NCBI GenBank assembly: GCA_020634575.1
Contig: JACKBM010000037.1
Location: 1 to 64,000, forward strand
From: Ardenticatenales bacterium
GTDB lineage: Bacteria; Chloroflexota; Anaerolineae; Promineifilales; Promineifilaceae
Direction of reading: 5' to 3'
Length of the DNA stretch: 64,000 nucleotides
Shown here: piece by piece, positions 7,440 through 15,054 of the stretch
Layout: the number at the start of each line of letters is the position of its first letter
Numbering within the stretch: position 1 is the stretch's first letter
Translations under genes and position numbers: made by a program
Notes under the pieces: generated by a model
The model's database searches: none
Told to the model about the DNA's origin: nothing
What the model saw: the letters and a program-made list of their open reading frames with translations, nothing else

Positions 7440-8947
7440 TGAATTCCTGGCATGATCTCGTACAGAAAGCGCTGCTGGGCACAGAACGGCAGCCGGAAGT
7501 CACCGCTGGTGCGGAGCAAGCGTTGCTGGCTGACATCACCCACCAGGCGTATCGGCGTCGCGCCGGCGCCCGGCCAGATCTGCGTCTGGGCGGCTGGGAT
7601 AGCCCGGCCCCGGCCGATAAGCGGCCACCCTGCACGCCTGAAGCCGCCGCCCTTCTGGGCGCCAACTTGAGCAGTTCCAAAACCTGGTTAATACAGGAAT
7701 GGCTGGAGCTGGCCCGGCAGCGGGGTGTGCGCCCGGCTGCCGACCAGTTGCCCGAGCTTCTGGAGATGGGGCGCCGCTCCCGGGCGCTTCGGCAGCTCGT
7801 GTTTGCCACCCTGGATGCGCGGGGCCGCTGGCTGGCGCCGCAGCGATCTGAGTGGCTGTATGCCACCCTGGATGTGACGGATGATCGCTCAGTGCAGGCC
7901 ATTCTGGACTCAGGTCTGGCGGCTGAGCAGCAATTTGTGGTCCAACAGCTGCGGCTGCATGATCCCGACCGGGCCCGCGGGTGGATCGAGCGGATCTGGC
8001 CCGACGCCAATAGCCGGCTGCGGATGCTGATGCTCGATCTGATGGGACCCGGCCTAAGCATGAGCGATGAGCCTTTTCTGGAGGGCTTGCTCGATGAGGA
8101 GAGCCTGGGGGTGCGCCGCCGTGTGGCCGACCTGTTGTCGCGTTTGCCGGAGTCGCGGCTGGCGGGCCGTATGGCGGCGCGGGCGCGGCGCTATCTGCGC
8201 TGGGTGCCGGCCCAGGGTCGCACCCCGGCCACGATTGCCCTGCAGCCGCCGGCCCAACTTTCGGAGTCCGAACTGCGCGATGGGCTGGCTGAGCCAGTGC
8301 GCCAGGGACAGTTGAACCGCCAGGGCTGGCAGCTGCTTAATTTTCTGCGCGCCACGCCGCTCTGGGTCTGGACCGAGCATTTTCCCTATCCGCTGGAAGA
8401 GATCATAGCGGCGGGGCTGGCCAGTGAGCTGGATGTTTCCCTCATTCGGGGCTGGGCCACGGCGGCGGAACGGCAGGAGAATCTGGCCTGGGCGGAGGCG
8501 CTTCTGTTTGGCTGCCCCGAAATTGTCGAAGGTCGCTATGCCTCAGCCTCGCTCCTGCAGATTTTGTCGCCCGCCGGACGGGAGCAACTGACCCTGTTTT
8601 ATGTGGGACAACCGGATGATGGGCCGGCAATCAAGCGTTATGGCCGTGAGACGACGGCACTGCGCGAATGTAAACATTCCTGGAGCGAGCCATTTGCCCG
8701 GCGCATCCTGGAGCGCTTCGGCACCTACCTGTCCGACAGCCAACAGGATGGGTTACCACAGTTGAATTTGCAGCGGACGCTGCGGCAGATGGCCTATTAT
8801 TTCCCGCCGGCGTTGCTGCCAGAATGTCAGCAACAGCTGCAACCTCTGGTGGCGGGGCAGAAACGCTGGCAGGGCCCTGTGAATGGGTTCCTGCGGATTT
8901 TGGAGACGAGAGCATCCCTGTATGATGCTTTTTTGAAGGAGAACTGA
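7439..8947 (+). CDS. DUF5691-like protein of the MoxR-VWA cluster
   Basis: 502 residues, mostly helical. The N-terminal WHDLVQKALLGTERQP is typical of the family that sits between SWIM-type and MoxR genes in these clusters. The middle (about 150-250: QAILDSGLAAEQQFVVQQL, PFLEGLLDEESLGVRRRVAD, LLSRLPESRLAGRM) looks like HEAT-type alpha-repeats. No catalytic motif, signal peptide or membrane helix was seen, so it is probably a cytoplasmic scaffold or adaptor. Its start overlaps the previous stop by one base, and the MoxR gene begins 5 nt after its stop. Family assignment is from remembered sequence character and neighbourhood; function is unknown. Confidence 0.75.
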   Translation: MNSWHDLVQKALLGTERQPEVTAGAEQALLADITHQAYRRRAGARPDLRLGGWDSPAPADKRPPCTPEAAALLGANLSSSKTWLIQEWLELARQRGVRPAADQLPELLEMGRRSRALRQLVFATLDARGRWLAPQRSEWLYATLDVTDDRSVQAILDSGLAAEQQFVVQQLRLHDPDRARGWIERIWPDANSRLRMLMLDLMGPGLSMSDEPFLEGLLDEESLGVRRRVADLLSRLPESRLAGRMAARARRYLRWVPAQGRTPATIALQPPAQLSESELRDGLAEPVRQGQLNRQGWQLLNFLRATPLWVWTEHFPYPLEEIIAAGLASELDVSLIRGWATAAERQENLAWAEALLFGCPEIVEGRYASASLLQILSPAGREQLTLFYVGQPDDGPAIKRYGRETTALRECKHSWSEPFARRILERFGTYLSDSQQDGLPQLNLQRTLRQMAYYFPPALLPECQQQLQPLVAGQKRWQGPVNGFLRILETRASLYDAFLKEN

Positions 8948-8952
8948 TTGAT

Positions 8953-10035
8953 ATGAGTACCGTTTTGCGACTGCATGCCGAAGAGCAGTTTGCCCACGAA
9001 CTGGCTGCCCTGGCGGCGACCGATGAGCGCCCCCGGCCGGATAACTGGCGCTTATCGCCCTGGGCTGTTTCCCAATACATCCTGGGCGGGGAATTGGCCG
9101 ATGGCACCGTCATCACGCCAAAATATATCGGGCAGCGCCGGCTGGTTGAGGTGGCCATCGCGACCCTGACCACGGACCGGGCCTTGCTCCTTCTAGGCGT
9201 GCCTGGCACCGGCAAAACCTGGTTGTCTGAACATCTGGCGGCAGCGATCAGCGGCGATTCCAAATTGTTGGTCCAGGGAACGGCCGGCACCAGCGAGGAA
9301 GCGTTGCGCTACGGCTGGAATTACGCCAGCCTGTTGACCAAAGGGCCAACCGAGGAGGCGCTGGTCGCCAGCCCGGTGATGAATGCGATGCGTGACGGCA
9401 AAATTGCGCGGGTTGAGGAGCTGACGCGGGTGCCGGCTGATGTCCAGGACGCGCTCATCACCATCCTGTCAGAAAAGGTGCTGCCGATCGCGGAACTGGG
9501 CCGCGAGGTTCAGGCGGTACACGGCTTTAACGTGATTGCCACCTCGAATGACCGCGATCGGGGTGTGAACGATCTATCCAGCGCTCTGAAACGGCGCTTT
9601 AACACGGTTGTGCTGCCGCTGCCGGCGACAGCGGAGGAAGAGATCGAGATTGTGCGTCAGCGGGTGGAGAGCCTGGGGCGGGGGTTGGCATTGCCTGTGG
9701 AGGCGCCGGCGCTGGAAGCGATTCAACGCATCGTTACCATCTTCCGCGAGCTGCGCACCGGCCGGACCGAAAACGGCGACGCCAAGCTCAAGTCACCCAC
9801 CAGCACGCTCAGCACCGCCGAAGTCATCTCCGTCGTCAACAGCGGTCTTGCCCTGGCGGCCCATTTTGGCAGCGGCCGGATGCAGGCCGAAGATGTGGCG
9901 TCAGGCATCGTCGGCGCAGTGGTGAAAGATCCGCTGCGCGATCAGGTGGTCTGGGAAGAGTACCTGGAGACGGTTATGAAAGAGCGCGAGGGCTGGGGCG
10001 ATCTCTATGAAGCGTGCCACGCCATCGCCGCTTAG
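8953..10035 (+). CDS. MoxR-family AAA+ ATPase
   Basis: 360 residues with Walker A GVPGTGKT (82-89), a Walker B-like stretch IARVEELTR (151-159) followed by VQDALITILSEK, sensor-1 ATSND (196-200), and a candidate arginine-finger region ALKRRF (211-216). MoxR ATPases work as chaperone-like remodelling machines with VWA-domain partners. Here the VWA gene is two genes downstream in the same transcription unit, so the pair plus the DUF5682-like protein probably form one complex. An N-terminal 70-residue helical extension precedes the ATPase core. Start ATG 8953. Confidence 0.95.
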   Translation: MSTVLRLHAEEQFAHELAALAATDERPRPDNWRLSPWAVSQYILGGELADGTVITPKYIGQRRLVEVAIATLTTDRALLLLGVPGTGKTWLSEHLAAAISGDSKLLVQGTAGTSEEALRYGWNYASLLTKGPTEEALVASPVMNAMRDGKIARVEELTRVPADVQDALITILSEKVLPIAELGREVQAVHGFNVIATSNDRDRGVNDLSSALKRRFNTVVLPLPATAEEEIEIVRQRVESLGRGLALPVEAPALEAIQRIVTIFRELRTGRTENGDAKLKSPTSTLSTAEVISVVNSGLALAAHFGSGRMQAEDVASGIVGAVVKDPLRDQVVWEEYLETVMKEREGWGDLYEACHAIAA

Positions 10036-10046
10036 GAGACGTGTCG

Positions 10047-12326
10047 ATGTCTGCTGACAACCAGGTTGGCGATCTGCACCTGTTTGGCATTCGTCACCAC
10101 GGGCCCGGTTCGGCGCTCAGCCTGCTTAAGGCGCTGGCGGCGCTCGAGCCGGACATCGTGCTGGTTGAGGGGCCGCCCGAAGGGAATGCGGTGCTGCCGC
10201 TGCTGATCGACGAGGCAATGGCGCCGCCCGTTTCGCTGCTCATTTACCGGCCGGACAACCCCCGGCAATCAGCGCAATACCCGTTTGCCACTTTCTCACC
10301 GGAATGGCAGGCGATCCGCTACGCGTTGACGGCGGGGATTCCAGCCCGTTTTATGGATTTGCCGCAGAAATACCGGCCGGTCGGCGAGCTGCCGCGGCCG
10401 GAGCCCGGCAGCGTGCGCGAAGACCCCTTCCAGGCGTTGGCGGCGCTGGCCGGTTACGACAGCCACGAGACCTGGTGGAATGCCATGATCGAGGAACGCC
10501 AGGATGATAGAGATATCTTCGGCGCTATCCTGGCTGTAATGACGGCGGTGCGCGAGGATGCGGAGCGGGCCAGCGCAGGCCAGCCCCTTGACGCCTGGCA
10601 GCAGTTCGAGGCGCAGCGCGAGGCCCACATGCGCCAGACCATTCGGGCGGCGCGGGCGGAGGGCTACGAGCGGATCGCGGTGGTGTGTGGGGCGTGGCAT
10701 GCGCCGGCGTTGATCCGGCCGGTGCCCGCCCGCGAAGATGCTGCCCTGCTGGCCGTGGCGGAAGAAGTCGAGGTCTGGGCGACCTGGGTGCCCTGGACCT
10801 ACAGCCGGCTCTGGTACCTGACCGGCTATGGCGCCGGCGTCAAGTCGCCCGGCTGGTACCATCATCTCTGGGTGATGGGGGAACAGGGCGCCTCAGCGCG
10901 GGAGATCGGCGTGCAATGGTTGGCCCGAGTGGCCCGGCTATTGCGCGACGAAGGCATGGACGCCTCGGCGGCCCATGTCATCGAGGCGGTGCGCCTTTCG
11001 GAGGCTCTGGCCGCGCTGCGCGGCCGGGCGCTACCGGGTCTGGCGGAGTTCAACGAAGCCATCCAGGCCACCTACTGTTTTGGCGAGGCGGGCCCCCTGG
11101 GGCTGATCAATCAGAAGCTGATCGTGGGCGATCGGATGGGGCAGGTGCCGGCGACGGCGCCCAAAGTGCCGCTGCAACGCGATCTGGAAGCGCAACAGGC
11201 AGAGCTGGCGCTCTTCCCAACGGCGGAAAGCCAGCAGTTGGAACTGGACCTGCGCCAACCAACCGACCTGGCCCGCAGCCAGCTGCTGCACCGGCTGAAT
11301 CTGCTGGGTGTACCCTGGGGCAAACATATCCCAACGCGGCGCCAGCGCGGCAACTACAGCGAACAATGGCGGCTAAAGTGGGTGCCGGACATGATCGTCA
11401 AGGTGATTGAAGCCAGCCTGTACGGCAACCAGATTTTGCCGGCGGCGACCAACTTTGCGGTTGAGCGGGCCAGGCGCGCCAAAGAGCTACCGGAGCTGAC
11501 TGGCCTGTTGGACCAGGTGATCCTGGCCGATCTACCGGAAGCGGTAGAGCAAGTCATGGCCCGGCTGGACGAATCCGCCGCGCTTAGCCACGATGTTCTG
11601 CACATGATGGATGCCCTGTTGCCGCTGGCCCAGGTGCTGCGCTACGGCAACGTACGTCAGACAAACCAGGCGATGGTCAAACGGGTGGTGGACGGTTTGG
11701 TGACTCGCATCTGTGTTGGCTTGCCGGTTGCCTGCCGGCGGCTGGACGATGAGGCCGCCCAGGAATTTTTCGACCGGATCATCCAGGTCCATGCGACTTT
11801 GCAAACGCTGCAGGATGAAGCGTATCTGATGGAATGGTTTGCCATGTTGTGGCGCCTGGAAAGTCAGATCGGGTTACATGGCCTGCTGGCCGGCCGCGTC
11901 TGCCGGCTGCTCTTTGACGCCCGCCAGATGAGCGCCCGGGAGGCGAGCCGTCACCTGGTGCTGGCGCTGACCGGCTTGGAACGTGAGCCGGCCTACCCGC
12001 TGTTGCAGGCGGCTTTCTGGATCGATGGCTTCTTGAAGGGCTCAGGATTGCTGGTCCTGCACGACGATCTGCTGCTGGCGCTATTGGATGAATGGATAAC
12101 GGCACTGGACACCGAGGCGTTTGTCACGGTGTTGCCGCTGCTGCGCCGGACGTTTAGCGACTTCAGTGAGAATGTACGTGATCGATTGGTAAAGCGGCTG
12201 CGTAGCGGGCTGGCGACGGCGCAGCGGCCTGCCGACGAAGATCTGAACGAAGCGGTGGCAGCGCAGATGAGCGCTATGGTCAGTCGCTTGTTGGGGCCGC
12301 TATCGGCCTTGCCGGAGGCGAGTTGA
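10047..12326 (+). CDS. DUF5682-like protein (putative TIKI/EreA/ChaN-type fold)
   Basis: 759 residues. ATG 10047 is preferred because TAGGAGAC precedes it by several bases; an earlier GTG frame overlaps the MoxR gene. Seen: FGIRHHGPGS (13-22), LVEGPPEG (39-46) and VVCGAWHAPAL (about 211-221). GxxH, an early Glu and a second GxxH are the metal/active-site pattern of the TIKI/TraB/EreA/ChaN-like superfamily, so a hydrolase activity is possible (inference). The C-terminal half is helical with no motif recognised. The stop overlaps the VWA start (TGATG). Placement between MoxR and VWA is the conserved arrangement for this family as I remember it. Confidence 0.78.
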   Translation: MSADNQVGDLHLFGIRHHGPGSALSLLKALAALEPDIVLVEGPPEGNAVLPLLIDEAMAPPVSLLIYRPDNPRQSAQYPFATFSPEWQAIRYALTAGIPARFMDLPQKYRPVGELPRPEPGSVREDPFQALAALAGYDSHETWWNAMIEERQDDRDIFGAILAVMTAVREDAERASAGQPLDAWQQFEAQREAHMRQTIRAARAEGYERIAVVCGAWHAPALIRPVPAREDAALLAVAEEVEVWATWVPWTYSRLWYLTGYGAGVKSPGWYHHLWVMGEQGASAREIGVQWLARVARLLRDEGMDASAAHVIEAVRLSEALAALRGRALPGLAEFNEAIQATYCFGEAGPLGLINQKLIVGDRMGQVPATAPKVPLQRDLEAQQAELALFPTAESQQLELDLRQPTDLARSQLLHRLNLLGVPWGKHIPTRRQRGNYSEQWRLKWVPDMIVKVIEASLYGNQILPAATNFAVERARRAKELPELTGLLDQVILADLPEAVEQVMARLDESAALSHDVLHMMDALLPLAQVLRYGNVRQTNQAMVKRVVDGLVTRICVGLPVACRRLDDEAAQEFFDRIIQVHATLQTLQDEAYLMEWFAMLWRLESQIGLHGLLAGRVCRLLFDARQMSAREASRHLVLALTGLEREPAYPLLQAAFWIDGFLKGSGLLVLHDDLLLALLDEWITALDTEAFVTVLPLLRRTFSDFSENVRDRLVKRLRSGLATAQRPADEDLNEAVAAQMSAMVSRLLGPLSALPEAS

Positions 12327-13477
12327 TGAGTGAAGAGGAACGGGGGACCCTGGCGGACCGGATGGCGCGCTGGCGCTTGATTCTGGGCAGCGAACCGCCT
12401 CAGGATGGCGGCGGCGGTGGTGGCGAGGCCAACCAGATGCAGGCGATGGACGAGGCACTGTCGATGCTCTATGACGATGATCGTGACGGTGGACTGGGTG
12501 ATCCTAATCCGGACATTGCCCGCTGGCTGGAAGATATCCGCACCTATTTCCCCGAGCCGGTGGTCCGCATTATGCAGCAGGACGCGTTGGATACGCTGGG
12601 TATCCGCAAAATTATGCACCATCCAGAGTTGCTGGCGGCCATCGAGCCCGATGTGAAGCTGGTGGCCAACATCCTGTCGCTGAGCCGGCTGATGCCAGCC
12701 AAGACAAAGGAGACGGCCAAGCAGGTGGTGCGCGAGGTGGTGGAGAAGCTGACGGCGCAGCTGGCGCCGCAGCTGGAGCAGGCGGTGAAGGGGAGCACCT
12801 ACCGGCCGGTCCGCAACCGGCGCCCCCGCCCCAAAGACATCAATTGGGGCTTGACGATCCGCCAGAATCTCAAACATTATCAGCCCGACTACCGCACCAT
12901 CGTGCCGGAGCAGCTGATTGGGCATGGGCAGCGGCGGCAATCGTTGAAAGATGTCATCCTCTGCGTCGATCAGAGCGGCTCCATGGCCAGCTCGGTCGTT
13001 TACGCCAGCATTTTTGCCTCGGTGTTGGCTTCGCTGCCGGCGTTGTCGACGAAGTTGGTGGCCTTTTCTACCAGTGTGGCTGATTTGAGTGATCAGCTCC
13101 AGGATCCTGTGGAGCTCCTGTTTGGGACGCAGTTGCGCGGCGGCACGGATATTTCCAAGGCGTTGGGCTACTGTCAGCAGCTGGTACACCGGCCGGATGA
13201 CACGGTGATGGTGTTGATCAGCGACCTGTTTGATGGCCACCGGGAAGGCCTGGCCGCCGCCCAGGCGCGCCAGATCGTGAACTCCGGGGTGCAGCTCATC
13301 GCCCTTCTGGCCCTGAATGACAAGGGGACGCCGCGCTATAACCGCAAGCTGGCGGCAGAGCTGGCCGAGATGGGGGTGCCCAGTTTTGCCTGTACGCCAG
13401 ACCAGTTCCCGGAATTGATGTCGGCCGTGCTGCGCGGGCAGGATATTGCCCAGTGGGTGGCGCGACAGGCGGCATAA
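12326..13477 (+). CDS. VWA-domain protein, partner of MoxR
   Basis: 383 residues. ATG 12326 overlaps the upstream TGA. The first 190 residues are helical and acidic (Gly-rich PQDGGGGGGEANQMQAMDEA near residues 24-43). The C-terminal 190 residues are a von Willebrand A domain with a complete MIDAS: DQSGS near residues 214-219, the Thr in GGTDISKAL, and the Asp in LISDLFDG. An intact MIDAS means metal-dependent ligand binding is likely. There is no signal peptide, so it is cytoplasmic. It is the last gene of the five-gene unit; a divergent-type spacer with a palindrome follows before a MarR gene. Confidence 0.93.
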   Translation: MSEEERGTLADRMARWRLILGSEPPQDGGGGGGEANQMQAMDEALSMLYDDDRDGGLGDPNPDIARWLEDIRTYFPEPVVRIMQQDALDTLGIRKIMHHPELLAAIEPDVKLVANILSLSRLMPAKTKETAKQVVREVVEKLTAQLAPQLEQAVKGSTYRPVRNRRPRPKDINWGLTIRQNLKHYQPDYRTIVPEQLIGHGQRRQSLKDVILCVDQSGSMASSVVYASIFASVLASLPALSTKLVAFSTSVADLSDQLQDPVELLFGTQLRGGTDISKALGYCQQLVHRPDDTVMVLISDLFDGHREGLAAAQARQIVNSGVQLIALLALNDKGTPRYNRKLAAELAEMGVPSFACTPDQFPELMSAVLRGQDIAQWVARQAA

Positions 13478-13526
13478 AATTGGCCGCAGGCCGGCCCGTT
13501 GACAGCCATTGTCCGCAATGTTACCC

Positions 13527-13540
13527 TCTTGACATCAAGA
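13527..13540. promoter_or_regulatory. Candidate MarR-family operator
   Basis: TCTTGACATCAAGA is a perfect inverted repeat (TCTTGA-CA-TCAAGA) 18 nt upstream of the MarR gene start. MhqR/OhrR-type members of the family bind palindromes of this kind at their own promoters, so autoregulation is likely. The embedded TTGACA would place its -10 on top of the start codon, so it is probably not a used -35. Confidence 0.55.
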
Positions 13541-13558
13541 TAAATGGGATGAGGCTAA

Positions 13559-14011
13559 ATGGGTACGCATTTTCAGGGGACGGAGCAGGAACGGTTAGCG
13601 CTGGACGGTTACATCAAGCTGGCCAGGGCAGCGGAATCGGTTAGTTTTCGGATTAATGACCATTTGCGGGAGCATGAGCTGACCATCAGCCAGTTTGGCG
13701 TCCTGGAGGCGTTATTTCACCTGGGGCCAATGCAGGTGGGCGAGCTGGGGGGCAAGATCCTCAAGAGCAGCGGCAATATGACCCTGGTGATCGACAACCT
13801 GGAGCGGCATGGGCTGGTGCGGCGGGCCCGGCGCGAGGACGACCGGCGTCGCATCGACGTCCACCTGACTGAAAAGGGGGAGGCGCTGGTGGCGGCAGTG
13901 CTACCAGCTCATGTGGCCGGTGTTGTCCGGGCTTTTAGCGCCCTCACAGCCGAGGAGATAGCCGAGCTGAGCCGGCTTTGCCGCAAACTGGGCACAGCTC
14001 AGTTGAGCTGA
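13559..14011 (+). CDS. MarR-family transcriptional regulator
   Basis: 150 residues with a winged helix: TISQFGVLEALFHLGPMQVG, the recognition region KILKSSGNMTLVIDNLERHG, and the wing RREDDRRRIDVHLTEKG. The sequence most resembles the MhqR/OhrR-like subgroup that senses quinones, phenols or oxidants; no reactive Cys is present in the N-terminal region, so ligand sensing is more likely than thiol oxidation. Start at 13559 with GATGAGG upstream. The palindrome at 13527-13540 lies in its own leader. The target gene is unclear: nothing downstream on the same strand, and the preceding VWA unit ends 81 nt before it. Confidence 0.92.
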   Translation: MGTHFQGTEQERLALDGYIKLARAAESVSFRINDHLREHELTISQFGVLEALFHLGPMQVGELGGKILKSSGNMTLVIDNLERHGLVRRARREDDRRRIDVHLTEKGEALVAAVLPAHVAGVVRAFSALTAEEIAELSRLCRKLGTAQLS

Positions 14012-14019
14012 CTTTCTTG

Positions 14020-15024
14020 TTACGCCAATGATTCGTAGAGGCGGGCGATTTCGTCGCGAGCAGGGCGCGGGAGGAGGGCGCCATCCGGCCGGATCACCGC
14101 CATCTCGCCAGCAACCACTTCACCAATCTCAGCCACCCGAATTCCTGCATCAGTCAGCGCATTCATAATTGCCGGCGTGTCCGCGGCGGTCGCCGTCAGC
14201 AGCAGGGCGCCGGAGGCGATGGTGGCCATCGGGTCGAGGCCAAAGAGCTGGCACACCCGATTCGCTAATTCAGGCACGGGTACTGCCGCCGGATTCACGA
14301 TGAGCGTGAGGCCCGCCGCTTCGGCCAGCTCCCATAGCGCGCCTGCCAGACCGCCTTCCGTGGGATCGTGCATCGCTGTGACCTGACCGCTACTGGTGGC
14401 AATCTGGGCATCGCGCAGGACAGAAATGCCTGGCTCAAAGAGGAAGTTGCGGGCGGCCGCCAGCTCGGCGTCACTGAGATAATCCTGGAGTTTGTCCGGG
14501 AATTCCCGGGCCAGAATGGCGGTGGCTTCGATGGGAACACCCTTGGTAAGCAGGATGCGGTCGCCTGGCCGGATCCCCTGGGGCGTGATCAATTTCTCTT
14601 TGGCTACTTCGCCGATGAGGGTGGCGCTGAGGATCGGCCGGTCCAGCCCATGGGTGATCTCGGTGTGACCGCCGATAAGGGAGATGCCATATTCCTGGCA
14701 GGCGGCAAAAAGCTGCTCACTGATCTCTGTGACCGACTGCTCATTGGTCTGCCCCTCCGGCAGCAGCATGGTGACAAGGAGCCAGCGCGGTGTGCCACCC
14801 GTCGTCGCGATATCGTTGCCATTAACCTGCACGACATACCAGCCGATGTTGTCCGTGGCGAAGGTGATGGGGTCTGATTTGAAAACCAGGTAGCGATCAC
14901 CCACATCGACGACGGCACAGTCCAGGCCAATGCCGGGGCGGATGATGACCCGGGGATCGCTGACCGGCGCCGCGGCCAGAAGCCGGGCTAGCAGATCGGG
15001 TGGGAGTTTGCCTAAGGGAAGCAT
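14020..15024 (-). CDS. AIR-synthase-related protein (HypE/PurM/ThiL superfamily)
   Basis: 334 residues of the PurM-like ATP-binding superfamily. Seen: the N-terminal glycine/acidic segment PGIGLDCAVVDVGDRYLVFK, the NDIATTGGTPRWLL motif and the C-terminal-domain stretch HDPTEGGLAGALWELAEAAG, close to HypE. No hydrogenase or other hyp gene is nearby, and HypE's C-terminal reactive Cys is absent (it ends ARDEIARLYESLA), so a HypE function is doubtful. It is probably the last gene of a minus-strand unit with the WS/DGAT and MaoC genes (30-nt and 33-nt gaps). Confidence 0.82.
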   Translation of the reverse strand: MLPLGKLPPDLLARLLAAAPVSDPRVIIRPGIGLDCAVVDVGDRYLVFKSDPITFATDNIGWYVVQVNGNDIATTGGTPRWLLVTMLLPEGQTNEQSVTEISEQLFAACQEYGISLIGGHTEITHGLDRPILSATLIGEVAKEKLITPQGIRPGDRILLTKGVPIEATAILAREFPDKLQDYLSDAELAAARNFLFEPGISVLRDAQIATSSGQVTAMHDPTEGGLAGALWELAEAAGLTLIVNPAAVPVPELANRVCQLFGLDPMATIASGALLLTATAADTPAIMNALTDAGIRVAEIGEVVAGEMAVIRPDGALLPRPARDEIARLYESLA

Positions 15025-15054
15025 AAACGTCAGCGGTTTACCGGCCGGTTGACC

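Noticed and set aside
11993..13240. 415-residue minus-strand frame opposite the VWA gene
   Set aside because: Antisense shadow of the VWA and DUF5682-like genes; composition is His/Arg/Gln-rich and no motif is seen.
13529..13534. TTGACA as a -35 box for the MarR gene
   Set aside because: At normal spacing the -10 would coincide with the start codon; it is better explained as part of the operator palindrome.
14020..15024. True HypE (hydrogenase maturation)
   Set aside because: No C-terminal reactive Cys, and no other hyp or hydrogenase gene nearby.
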